In this document: positions 15,127 through 22,931 of the stretch, one piece after another | How positions within the stretch are numbered: the stretch's first letter is position 1 | Layout of the letters: every line of letters starts with the position of its first letter | Source of the DNA: Candidatus Peregrinibacteria bacterium CG11_big_fil_rev_8_21_14_0_20_46_8 | GTDB taxonomy: Bacteria; Patescibacteriota; Gracilibacteria; UBA1369; UM-FILTER-53-11 | Assembly: GCA_002796025.1 (NCBI GenBank) | Contig: PCVQ01000054.1 | Span: forward strand, 1-27,402 | DNA length: 27,402 nt | Reading direction: 5' to 3' | Translations under genes and position numbers: made by a program | Notes under the pieces: generated by a model | Database searches by the model: none | What the model was told of the DNA's origin: nothing | The model's input: the letters and a program-made list of their open reading frames with translations, nothing else

Positions 15127-15746
15127 GAAGAACAATGTAAATTTATATTGAGCATATTATACGTTCCCTAAAAGCCAAAACAATAAAAATTATATAGATA
15201 TAATTGATGATGATGATAGAAGCACCTTGCGCATAGTATTTTTGTATGGTGTTTTAAGTGAATAGTTATAGTTAAAGTGCTTTAAACCTTTATATAAAAG
15301 AAAATGCGCTCCAAAAACAAAAAAAGTATTCATCATATAATTCGTTGGTTTTGCTTTTTGTAATAAGGAAAACTCGATTATCACAATATAGAATGTTCAA
15401 AACTTCGTATTTTTGTGGAAAAGATATGAAGGAATATTCGTGCAAAACATTTGGCACCCCAAGTCAATTGTTTAATTTTTCTTACAAAGAAGCCGTAAAG
15501 TTTGAATAACAATTTTATTCAAAGCGGTTCTCTAATATGTTGAAAACCCGTTAACATCTCGTTCATAAGAACTTAACAATCCTTTGAAAGGTCCAGCTCA
15601 AAATATAAAAAGTCTGCAAAACTTTTGTGAAAAAATTTGTAAAAACGAGACAGAAATGAAAACAGTTCAAAAATGACCGCCATTGAGTTTTGCACCGGCA
15701 CACTCACTTTTGAACATATCGATTTATAGAATCCCCCACTTTTCAA
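15127..15746. other. AT-rich gene-free region beside dnaN; candidate replication origin
   Basis: No coding frame, tRNA or clear terminator is seen in these 620 bp. By my count G+C is about 28-29% over 15181-15660, far below the flanking genes. DnaA-box-like 9-mers on the minus strand are TTTTCCACA (15422-15414), a known box variant in some bacteria, and TTTTTCACA (15634-15626). GTTCAAAA occurs at 15395-15402, 15665-15672 and inverted at 15715-15708; the longer ATGTTCAAAA matches exactly between the first and the inverted copy. A (TGA)4-like run lies at 15205-15217. The dnaN promoter occupies the left end. Origin function is inferred from position and composition. Confidence 0.4.
15156..15183 (-). 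promoter_or_regulatory. dnaN promoter
   Basis: TTGTTT at 15183-15178, a 16-bp spacer and TATAAT at 15161-15156 on the minus strand; 29 bp separate the hexamer from the ATG, giving a leader of roughly 22 nt. The -35 is the same hexamer as in the tmRNA promoter. Confidence 0.6.
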
Positions 15747-17699
15747 CTATGCTTCAACAACTATTGGAATAATAAGCGGGTGCCGTTCGATCTTTTTATG
15801 TGAGAAGCGATCGAGGCATGATCGTATGTATGCCTTTATTTCGCCCCGTCTTGCGCCGGGCATTTGGCGAACTGCTTCGTCGTAATGCTTCCGTGCCACA
15901 GTTACAATTTCTTTTACAAGTTCCGGCGCCTCCTTCATATGGATAAATCCCCGCGAAACTAGTTCTGGATCGCGCTGCAGTCGACGGCTCTTTTTGTGTA
16001 CGGTAAAAAGTACGACCATAAAGCCATTTTCGGCCATCGTTTGGCGGTCCATAATAATCTGTTCGCCAACATCCCCAATCCCCTTTCCATCAATCATTAT
16101 ATAGTTTGCACTTACCTTATCTTTGCTCTTTTCGGCAGCACCTTTGTGCGCATGAAAGATATCTCCATTTTCAAGCAATATCGTATGTGTCTTTGGCATG
16201 CCGAGCTTTTGCCCGATTTCGGCATGTGCCTGACGCATATACAGTTCGCCATGCACCGGCACAAGATATTTGGGTTTTACCAGGTCGATCATCAACTTAA
16301 GATCTTCGCGGCTTGCATGCCCCGAAGTGTGTACGTCTGCAATTTTGTTAAATATCACGCGCGCACCCAAGCGTGTAATGTTGTTGATAACAGTAAATAT
16401 CGAGCGCTCGTTTCCAGGAATCGGAGACGATGAAAGAATGATCGTATCATTTTCTTTGAGCGTTATTTGCGAGTGTGCGCCATGTCCCATTCGCGAGAGT
16501 GCAGACATAGGCTCGCCCTGTGCGCCGGTTGTAAGAATAAGACAGTCTTCATCCTTAACTTTTCCCATTCTTTTAATGTCTTGGATAAGTCCCGCAGGCG
16601 CCTTTAGAAAGCCAAGATGCTGCGCAATGGAGACGTTGTTGTCCATACTACGTCCCGAAAGATATACCTTGCGGCCGTATTTTTCGGCAAAATTTACAAT
16701 AGACTGTACGCGTCCTATAGAGCTTGAGAAGACGGCGATAATAATGCGGCCTTCGGCATCGCGGATGATGCCCTCAAGTGTTTCCCCAATCTTTTTTTCG
16801 GAGGTGGTATGTCCGGCGCGAACAGCATTGGTACTGTCCGAAAAGAGTGCGAGAACATTTTTAGAACCGAGTTCCGCAATTTTATTAAAGTTTGTTCTGT
16901 GTTGAAATACCGGATTAAAGTCGAATTTAAAGTCGCCGGTGTGTACACAGATACCTTCGGGAGTATGCAAGATAATTCCAAAGCTGTCGGGGATGCTGTG
17001 ATTTACAGCAAACCACTCCGCTTTAAATACGCCGAGATCAATTGTCTTTTCCGGATCTATTTCGTGAACCGTTGCTTTGCTTTCGAGATGAAATTCTTTG
17101 AGGCGCTCTTTTACCAGCCCGAGTGTAAGTCGCGAAGCGTAAATTGGCGGGAAGCCAAGCTGCGGCAATAAGTATGGAATTGCACCAATATGGTCCAAAT
17201 GGCCATGGGTAATAAGAATTCCTCGAATTTTTTTCTCTTTTCCTCTCAAATAGCTAATATCGGGAATCACATAATCTATTCCTAGCATGTCTTCTTCGGG
17301 AAATTGAAATCCCATATCGACAATAACAATATCGTTGCCGTACTCAAAGAGCATCATGTTCTTCCCCACTTCGTCGAGTCCGCCAAGCGGAATTGCGCGG
17401 AGTCCGGGCTTTGGTGCACCGTCGGCTCTTTTTGGCGCCGGCTTTTGCGCAAGACGGCTTTTCGGCGTTGGCATGCGCCCCCCACGCCGGCCGCGTTGCG
17501 ACATCTTCACAACCAAATTCTGATCGGTCCGTTGGCGCTCAGTAGTTTTACTGTGCGGTGTTTTGGGCCCCCGTGGTCTTCTGCGTTTTTGGCGCTGCCC
17601 GCCGCGGCTCTTTTTTTGTGGCTCCCCGCTGCTTGATTTTTGAGCTTGTGTACCTTCCAGTGTTTTTTGTAACCAGCCATCTAACCCATTGTTCGTCAT
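15747..17699 (-). CDS. rnj: Ribonuclease J
   Basis: 650 residues. RNase J is a metallo-beta-lactamase/beta-CASP nuclease with 5'-3' exonuclease and endonuclease activity in mRNA decay and rRNA maturation. Residues about 1-99 form an extra, low-complexity, very basic tail (for example QRQKRRRPRGPK, SQRGRRGGRMPTPKSR). The catalytic core starts at LRAIPLGGLDEVGKNM; metal ligands are in ITHGHLDHIGAIPYLL (HxHxDH), VHTGDFKFD and further His motifs HTSGHAS and PVHGE of the beta-CASP domain. A C-terminal domain completes the protein. The start at 17699 is an ATG without Shine-Dalgarno site; possible -10 hexamers exist upstream but none is convincing. Divergent from murD; its 3' end faces the dnaN intergenic region. 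Confidence 0.95.
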   Translation of the reverse strand: MTNNGLDGWLQKTLEGTQAQKSSSGEPQKKSRGGQRQKRRRPRGPKTPHSKTTERQRTDQNLVVKMSQRGRRGGRMPTPKSRLAQKPAPKRADGAPKPGLRAIPLGGLDEVGKNMMLFEYGNDIVIVDMGFQFPEEDMLGIDYVIPDISYLRGKEKKIRGILITHGHLDHIGAIPYLLPQLGFPPIYASRLTLGLVKERLKEFHLESKATVHEIDPEKTIDLGVFKAEWFAVNHSIPDSFGIILHTPEGICVHTGDFKFDFNPVFQHRTNFNKIAELGSKNVLALFSDSTNAVRAGHTTSEKKIGETLEGIIRDAEGRIIIAVFSSSIGRVQSIVNFAEKYGRKVYLSGRSMDNNVSIAQHLGFLKAPAGLIQDIKRMGKVKDEDCLILTTGAQGEPMSALSRMGHGAHSQITLKENDTIILSSSPIPGNERSIFTVINNITRLGARVIFNKIADVHTSGHASREDLKLMIDLVKPKYLVPVHGELYMRQAHAEIGQKLGMPKTHTILLENGDIFHAHKGAAEKSKDKVSANYIMIDGKGIGDVGEQIIMDRQTMAENGFMVVLFTVHKKSRRLQRDPELVSRGFIHMKEAPELVKEIVTVARKHYDEAVRQMPGARRGEIKAYIRSCLDRFSHKKIERHPLIIPIVVEA

Positions 17700-17719
17700 A
17701 TATATTTTCGTATATTCAT

Positions 17720-17749
17720 CTAAATAATATTTGCCTAAATCCCATTTAG
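17720..17749. promoter_or_regulatory. Palindrome plus half-site in the rnj-murD intergenic gap
   Basis: CTAAAT-CCC-ATTTAG at 17735-17749 is a perfect 6-bp inverted repeat with a 3-bp centre; another CTAAAT lies at 17720-17725. The placement between two divergent genes would suit an operator. No following T-run makes it a weak terminator candidate. Confidence 0.3.
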
Positions 17750-17827
17750 TGTACCTGATTTTTCTGCTTTTGGCAATTATGCAGGTGAGCCTGGCTTCCA
17801 GCGCTCGCGACAGCTTCTATTTTCCGG

Positions 17828-17833
17828 TATTCT
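17828..17833 (+). promoter_or_regulatory. -10 hexamer (TATTCT) of murD
   Basis: TATTCT with 7 bp to the murD ATG; no extended TG and no clear -35. Spacing fits the other leaderless candidates in the window. Confidence 0.45.
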
Positions 17834-17840
17834 TTCCCCG

Positions 17841-19214
17841 ATGCACATTGCAATTCTCGGGCATGGAATTGAAGGCAAAGCTGCGGCAGAGTACTTTCTG
17901 GCCAAAGGCGAAGAGGTTACTGTTTGTGATAGTAACCAGGGATTATCGCTCCCCAAGACTTTAGGCGCTCAGCTCGGTCCCGATTATTTAAAGAATCTCG
18001 AGCGGTTTGATCTTGTTGTGCGCAGTCCGGGAATTTCTCCAAATATAAAAGAGCTGCAACCGATCCGCTCTAAACTTACTTCTGCAACCAAGATTTTTTT
18101 TGATGCATGTCCATGTCCGGTCATTGGTGTTACCGGCACTAAAGGCAAGGGCACAACCGCTTCCCTTTTACATGCAATATTGAGCCAGGGCGAGAAGAGG
18201 GTTTTTTTGGGCGGTAATATTGGGGTGCCGATGTTGTCTTTCTTGAATCAAGTTACAAAGAGTGACTTGGTTATTTTAGAGCTCTCAAGCTTTCAGCTCA
18301 TGGACCTTCAGAAGAGTCCGCATGTTGCCGTAGTTCTTGGTATTACCCCTGACCATCTGGATTATCACAAAGATTTTGAAGAGTACGTTGCGGCAAAGCA
18401 AAACATTGTCCGCCATCAAACTAAAAACGACGTTGCGATTATCGATGTCGATTCTGCCGAGAGCGCTGCTTGTGCCAAGCTCACTTCGGCACGGGTGCGC
18501 GAAGTTTCCACTACAAAGAGCGTGCGCGACGGTGCCTTTGTGAAGGTCGATAGTTTTACATTGCTCGATGGAAATGAGGGGTCAATTTTTGGTACACGTG
18601 GCAATACGCGCTTGCTCGGCGAGCATAACGTAAAAAATATTCTCGCTGCCGCTGCTGCCGCGCAGACGTTGGGAGCACCATTACAGCACATTCAGAGTGC
18701 GGTACAGAATTTTAAAGGACTTCCCCACCGGCTTGAGCATGTTGCCCGAAAAGAGGGAGTCGACTTTTATAACGACTCTGCATCGACAAACCCCGAGACG
18801 ACAATTGCCGCGATTCGTTCATTTAAGCGGCCAGAAATTATTATTCTGGGCGGTTCCGGCAAAGGCGTTTCGTTTGCTTCGCTTGCTGCTGAAGTTGTGG
18901 AGCGCGAAAACGTAAAGAGCGTAATTGTGTTTGGGGAGATGCGTCAAGAAATCAGCGCCGCAATAGAAAAAGCCGCAATAGAAGAGCGGATGCAAGCCAT
19001 CAAAGCCGCTGCAAAGAAAAAAGAAGAGCCGATACCGCCGCACAAACTTGAAATCATTCAGGCAGAAAGTGTGGCCGAAGCATTTATGGTGGCAAAGATG
19101 CTCGCGCAAGAGGGCGATGTTGTCTTGCTTTCTCCTGCCTGTGCCAGCTTCGACATGTTTAGCAACTATATCGAGCGCGGCGAGATGTTTCGGAACTTTG
19201 TCTTAGATACGTAG
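17841..19214 (+). CDS. murD: UDP-N-acetylmuramoyl-L-alanine--D-glutamate ligase (MurD)
   Basis: 457 residues. MurD adds D-Glu to UDP-MurNAc-L-Ala in the cytoplasm, using ATP. Visible features: an N-terminal Rossmann-like start MHIAILGHGIEGKAAAEYF; RSPGISPN; the ATP-binding GVTGTKGKGTTASLLHAIL (about residue 95); ELSSFQLMDL; ITPDHLDYHKDFEEYVAAK; GLPHRLEHV; and the C-terminal ILGGSGKGVSF. The motif usually written NDSKATN reads NDSASTNPE, so the Lys of that motif is absent. A helical insert around residues 375-400 is rich in Ala, Lys and Glu. TATTCT lies 7 bp before the ATG. Convergent with the flippase, 16 bp apart. It is the only Mur ligase in the window. Confidence 0.93.
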   Translation: MHIAILGHGIEGKAAAEYFLAKGEEVTVCDSNQGLSLPKTLGAQLGPDYLKNLERFDLVVRSPGISPNIKELQPIRSKLTSATKIFFDACPCPVIGVTGTKGKGTTASLLHAILSQGEKRVFLGGNIGVPMLSFLNQVTKSDLVILELSSFQLMDLQKSPHVAVVLGITPDHLDYHKDFEEYVAAKQNIVRHQTKNDVAIIDVDSAESAACAKLTSARVREVSTTKSVRDGAFVKVDSFTLLDGNEGSIFGTRGNTRLLGEHNVKNILAAAAAAQTLGAPLQHIQSAVQNFKGLPHRLEHVARKEGVDFYNDSASTNPETTIAAIRSFKRPEIIILGGSGKGVSFASLAAEVVERENVKSVIVFGEMRQEISAAIEKAAIEERMQAIKAAAKKKEEPIPPHKLEIIQAESVAEAFMVAKMLAQEGDVVLLSPACASFDMFSNYIERGEMFRNFVLDT

Positions 19215-19230
19215 GCTGATTTTTTGTATT

Positions 19231-20736
19231 TTATCGCCGTCGCAGCATGGCAATCATCTCTTTGTCGAGAGCTTTGGTTGCCAGCATGCTGCCCCCAAAA
19301 ACTACTCCTCCAAGCGGAATCAGAATTAATAAGCTAAGACTTTGGAATTTATCGTGCAGCGGAGTAAGAAGAAAGTGCAGCATTACGCCCATCAGCAGTG
19401 CTGAGAACGCAGTTTTGCCGATAAAGCCAAGATCCCAAATATTGCCGATGCGCAGCCGTACCCTGCTGAATAAGGCAATCAGCACAATACATTCCGAAAT
19501 TACAGCAGTAACAGCTGCCCCAATAAAGCCATAACGCGGCGCCAAAATAACATTTAATGTGATGTTAATGATAACCACAATGCCGTTAATCCAGAGCAGC
19601 TCGCTTTGCCGGTGCATGGCTACAAGCGTATAGCTGAGCACGACGTGAAGATAGGTAAAGACAACGGCAATAAGCAGTATTTTAAGGGCAAGGTCAGAGC
19701 CAAACATCACTGTTCCGTCGGCAAGCCGCCGGGTCAAAAATTCAGGGCTGCTTACCGCGGCAGTTATTGGCCATGCAAGAACATACCCGCCTACAAGCGT
19801 TGGTACCCCGAGTGCGAGAATTCCATTGAGCGCATACCGTACAATCTTACTTGTGCGGGCGGGATTTGAGGCAGCCACAGCCATGGTAAGTGTCGGCAGT
19901 ACCGAGTTCATAAAAAAGTGCGGAATAATTTGCAGGATTTCGAGAAAGCGCATAGGGACACCGAAAAATCCAATTTGCTCTTTGAGTTTAAAGAGCGACA
20001 TGACGATAGTTCCCATACGAAAGTAAATAGTGCCGAGTACCAGTGCCAGACCGTATGGAAGGGCCTTAATAAGTACGGTTTTCCAGAACACAAAATCAAA
20101 TTCATAACGAATAGGAACGAGTCTGCTCGAGGCGATGAAGGTAATAATTACCGAAAGTAAGCTGCCCGCAATCCACGCAAAGAAGAGGTGCCGAAAGCCG
20201 GCCTCGGGATTTGATGGGAAGAGGTAGACGATAACCGTAATAATATAGGCAACTGTTACAACTTTCCCCAAGGTCAATGCGATCGATGCCCAGTGCATTT
20301 TGAGGTAGAACTGCAGTACGCTCGAAATGGTTCCGGCAATAAGTGTGAGAATTGTGGCACAAGAAACCAGCACAACACCAAGCGGAATAAAGCTGTTATC
20401 GTAAGCCGGAATGAGGAACGCTGCTCCGGCGCCGAGCGCGAGCGAGGCGCCGGCCAGGAAGGTACGAATCGATAAGACATTGCTCACGATTTTTGAGACA
20501 ACTTTTGTATCCCCTCCTCCGCCGGCCATTTCGCGTACTGCAATAGTAAAGAGGCCGAAGTCGGCTACAATTGCAAAAAGAGCAGTATAGTCATAAATGG
20601 TTGTGTATTCTCCATAGATCTCCGGCGACAAATAATTCGTAATAAGCTTTACGCTTATAATCCCAAGTCCGGCGGTAATAACCTTACCAATAACTTGCCA
20701 CGCGGTATTGCTGAGGATTTTTCGAGCAAGAGACAT
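19231..20736 (-). CDS. Wzx-like polysaccharide flippase (MATE/MOP superfamily)
   Basis: 501 residues with about 12-14 membrane helices from end to end. The opening MSLARKILSNTAWQVIGKVITAGLG followed by YLSPEIYGEYTTIYDYTALFAIVADFGL is typical of RfbX/Wzx and related oligosaccharide flippases, which move lipid-linked glycans across the cytoplasmic membrane. Conserved family positions such as FGLFTIAVREMA support this. MurJ (lipid II flippase) is an alternative, but the N-terminus resembles the polysaccharide biosynthesis group more. The substrate is unknown; the O-antigen ligase-like protein at 3304-5247 is a plausible partner. The ATG lies 8 bp after TGCTATGAT. Divergent from prfB with a 36-bp gap; convergent with murD. 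Confidence 0.88.
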   Translation of the reverse strand: MSLARKILSNTAWQVIGKVITAGLGIISVKLITNYLSPEIYGEYTTIYDYTALFAIVADFGLFTIAVREMAGGGGDTKVVSKIVSNVLSIRTFLAGASLALGAGAAFLIPAYDNSFIPLGVVLVSCATILTLIAGTISSVLQFYLKMHWASIALTLGKVVTVAYIITVIVYLFPSNPEAGFRHLFFAWIAGSLLSVIITFIASSRLVPIRYEFDFVFWKTVLIKALPYGLALVLGTIYFRMGTIVMSLFKLKEQIGFFGVPMRFLEILQIIPHFFMNSVLPTLTMAVAASNPARTSKIVRYALNGILALGVPTLVGGYVLAWPITAAVSSPEFLTRRLADGTVMFGSDLALKILLIAVVFTYLHVVLSYTLVAMHRQSELLWINGIVVIINITLNVILAPRYGFIGAAVTAVISECIVLIALFSRVRLRIGNIWDLGFIGKTAFSALLMGVMLHFLLTPLHDKFQSLSLLILIPLGGVVFGGSMLATKALDKEMIAMLRRR

Positions 20737-20744
20737 GTGAGCAC

Positions 20745-20753
20745 ATCATAGCA
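20745..20753 (-). promoter_or_regulatory. Extended -10 (TGCTATGAT) of the flippase gene
   Basis: The same 9-mer as in the tmRNA promoter, 8 bp from the ATG. It stands back to back with the prfB element, the two TG dinucleotides only 3 bp apart. Confidence 0.6.
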
Positions 20754-20756
20754 TCG

Positions 20757-20765
20757 TGATACACT
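20757..20765 (+). promoter_or_regulatory. Extended -10 (TGATACACT) of prfB
   Basis: TG-A-TACACT, identical to the element of the O-antigen ligase-like operon, 7 bp before the ATG at 20773. The -35 position holds no match. Confidence 0.6.
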
Positions 20766-20772
20766 GCATGCG

Positions 20773-21885
20773 ATGCATGATATTAAACCTCATTTAGAGG
20801 ATCTCAAAAAACAGATAGAAACAGGCATCGAAACCCTTAATCTTCCTCAAAAAAAGCAAAAAATTGTTGAACTGGAAGATAAAATGCAGCAGCCCGATTT
20901 TTGGAATGATCAAAATCAGGCCAAAAAGATTTCTCAAGAGGTTAAAAATTTACAAACTATTGTGCACGATTGGGAGGCGGCACAACGAGATGTCGACGAG
21001 TTGCTGGATCTCTTTCCAACCATTAAGCCCGAAGAGGATCCCGAAGCCGCAGCGGAATACAAAAGCATGGTTGATGAGCTTTCTCAGCGTATGAATACGT
21101 TAAATCGCGAGAGTTTTTTTTCGGGCAAGTATGATCAAAATAGCGCCATGCTTTCTATCCATGCCGGAACCGGCGGTAAGGATGCTCAAGACTGGGCCGA
21201 GATGCTTATGCGGATGTATATGCGCTACGCCGAGCGGCGCGGTTATACTACAACCATTATTCATGAATCGCGCGGTGAAGAGGTTGGTATGAAGAGTGTA
21301 ACGCTTCAAATCGACGGACTCTATGCATATGCCTATTTAAAGGGAGAACATGGCGTGCATCGCTTAGTGCGACTCTCCCCTTTCAATGCAAAGAATAGCC
21401 GTGAAACTTCGTTTGCTCTTGTTGAGGTTATGCCGCAAATAGATGATGCTCCGGAAATTGAATTGAAAGACGAGGATGTTAAATTCGATAGTTTTCGCGC
21501 TGGTGGCGCCGGCGGCCAGAATGTAAATAAAGTAAGTACCGCAGTTAGGCTTACGCATATTCCAACCGGTATTATCGCAACGTGCTCAAACGAGCGTTCG
21601 CAGCTGCAAAATCGCGAACGCGCAACCGCGATGCTCAAAGCAAAACTCGCGCACCTTATGGAAGAGCGCCGCGCAAAAGAACTCGGCGATCTCAAGGGCC
21701 AAAAAATCGAAATGTCGTGGGGAAACCAAATTCGCTCGTATGTCTTGCAGCCTTACACAATGGTAAAAGATCATCGTACTGATTGTGAGACCTCACAGGT
21801 AGACAAAGTACTCGACGGCGACTTGGATAATTTTATTGAAGCCGAAATTGAGTGGATGGCAAAGGAGCGCGAAGCCAGAGGGTAA
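20773..21885 (+). CDS. prfB: Peptide chain release factor 2 (RF2)
   Basis: 370 residues, full length. RF2 recognises UAA and UGA and triggers peptide release. The stop-codon reading tripeptide SPF is seen in RLVRLSPFNAKNS and the catalytic GGQ in RAGGAGGQNVNKVSTAVRL; SPF identifies RF2 rather than RF1 (PxT). N-terminal residues about 1-110 are the coiled-coil domain. The frame is continuous from the ATG: there is no in-frame TGA and no programmed frameshift site of the kind found in many prfB genes, so autoregulation by frameshifting is absent. TGATACACT ends 7 bp before the ATG, with no Shine-Dalgarno site. First of three plus-strand genes (unknown protein, def). Confidence 0.96.
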   Translation: MHDIKPHLEDLKKQIETGIETLNLPQKKQKIVELEDKMQQPDFWNDQNQAKKISQEVKNLQTIVHDWEAAQRDVDELLDLFPTIKPEEDPEAAAEYKSMVDELSQRMNTLNRESFFSGKYDQNSAMLSIHAGTGGKDAQDWAEMLMRMYMRYAERRGYTTTIIHESRGEEVGMKSVTLQIDGLYAYAYLKGEHGVHRLVRLSPFNAKNSRETSFALVEVMPQIDDAPEIELKDEDVKFDSFRAGGAGGQNVNKVSTAVRLTHIPTGIIATCSNERSQLQNRERATAMLKAKLAHLMEERRAKELGDLKGQKIEMSWGNQIRSYVLQPYTMVKDHRTDCETSQVDKVLDGDLDNFIEAEIEWMAKEREARG

Positions 21886-21898
21886 ATATATATGTCTT

Positions 21899-22432
21899 AT
21901 GAATTCCGCAATTTTATTCAAGACTGTTGTTGATAAAGAGCCGGGGCCTCCTACTTTGCCCGAAGTGCGGCACCGGATAGCTCAGGAAAGAGCATTTGCA
22001 GCGAGAAGAGCACTGATCCAGGCGGAAGCGCGCGATGCAGTATTGCGCAAGAGCGGTAAAGGTTTAGAATTTGCCGGAGAGGACTGGGAGCAGCAAGCAG
22101 TGAGTTTACTTGACTATATTATCCCGCGGTTGCTCAAAGTAGAGTTAGAAAAAATCGGCGAGGCGCAATTCGTACATAAGCTGTCTTCGCCCGAAGCGGC
22201 CCTACAATTTACCTTTCGCATTATGAGCGAATATGGCGACCTTTTGCTGCAGAAGATTGTCGCAAGTGATGCCGTGCGAATGTATGCGATCGATAAAATC
22301 AGAGATACTTTGGAAAGCCTGCTCGCCCAAGAATTGCCAACTACGAAGATTCTCCTGGCCTATCTAAAAATAGAAGAGCAATCCGGTATCATTATTTGGC
22401 TTCATAATGAACCGCAAATAGACCTATCATAA
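21899..22432 (+). CDS. Hypothetical protein between prfB and def (177 aa)
   Basis: Not recognised. Start chosen at the ATG 13 nt after the prfB stop (MNSAILFKTVVDKEPGPPTL), with TATATA 6 bp before it; an upstream start would overlap prfB. The protein is soluble and nearly all helical: a charged Arg/Ala-rich region at about 25-50 (RHRIAQERAFAARRALIQAE), an acidic middle, and a C-terminal half with regular Leu/Ile spacing (LLDYIIPRLLKVELEKIG, LLLQKIVASD, TLESLLAQELPTTKILL). No signal peptide, membrane segment or catalytic motif is seen. Its place between two translation genes (release factor and deformylase) hints at, but does not show, a link to translation. Confidence 0.7.
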   Translation: MNSAILFKTVVDKEPGPPTLPEVRHRIAQERAFAARRALIQAEARDAVLRKSGKGLEFAGEDWEQQAVSLLDYIIPRLLKVELEKIGEAQFVHKLSSPEAALQFTFRIMSEYGDLLLQKIVASDAVRMYAIDKIRDTLESLLAQELPTTKILLAYLKIEEQSGIIIWLHNEPQIDLS

Positions 22433-22440
22433 AAATATAG

Positions 22441-22446
22441 TATACT
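22441..22446 (+). promoter_or_regulatory. -10 hexamer (TATACT) of def
   Basis: TATACT with 8 bp to the ATG at 22455, inside the 22-bp gap after the unknown gene. def may thus have its own leaderless transcript besides read-through from prfB. Confidence 0.5.
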
Positions 22447-22454
22447 GAGCCGGC

Positions 22455-22931
22455 ATGGCCATCCTTCCTATTGTCACCGGTGTGCAAGATAAGATTTTAC
22501 GCACGGAATCTAAGCCGGTAAAAAACATCGATAAAAAAATCAAAAAGCTTATAAAAGATATGACCGATACAGTTATCGATGTCGACGGGCTTGGTATTGC
22601 TGCACCGCAAGTCGGTGTGAATTTGCGAATATATATTGCGCGGCTTAACCACGGCACACGCCACGAGATGTGGGTTCCGATGATTAATCCTGAATTTCTT
22701 CAGCTGGGCGGCAAACGTGAAAAAAACGAAGAGGGCTGTTTGAGTATTCCGAATAAATTTGGCGATGTTGAGCGCCGAACCGAGGTGCTTATGCGGTATC
22801 AAGATGAAAAGGGAAAGACACATGTCTTGCAGCTCGACAGTTTAAATGCCCGCATTATGCAGCACGAGATGGATCATTTAAATGGGACTCTTATTGCCGA
22901 TCACTGGAAAAAAGAGCCGCGGGATGGATAG
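22455..22931 (+). CDS. def: Peptide deformylase
   Basis: 158 residues. The enzyme removes the formyl group from nascent N-terminal Met. All three motifs are present: motif 1 GLGIAAPQVGV (usually GxGLAAxQ, with Leu and Ile swapped), motif 2 EEGCLSIP with the metal-binding Cys, and motif 3 MQHEMDHLNGTL with the HExxH metal and catalytic residues. Length is at the short end of the family, with no C-terminal extension. The stop codon directly abuts the stop of the convergent femX-like gene. Together with RF2 upstream this forms a small translation-related group. Confidence 0.95.
   Translation: MAILPIVTGVQDKILRTESKPVKNIDKKIKKLIKDMTDTVIDVDGLGIAAPQVGVNLRIYIARLNHGTRHEMWVPMINPEFLQLGGKREKNEEGCLSIPNKFGDVERRTEVLMRYQDEKGKTHVLQLDSLNARIMQHEMDHLNGTLIADHWKKEPRDG

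Noticed and set aside
15190..15384. 64-codon open frame in the dnaN upstream gap
   Set aside because: Low-complexity, very AT-rich, overlaps the dnaN promoter, no start signal and no resemblance to a protein family.
20773..20900. Programmed +1 frameshift in prfB
   Set aside because: The frame is open from the ATG with no in-frame TGA.
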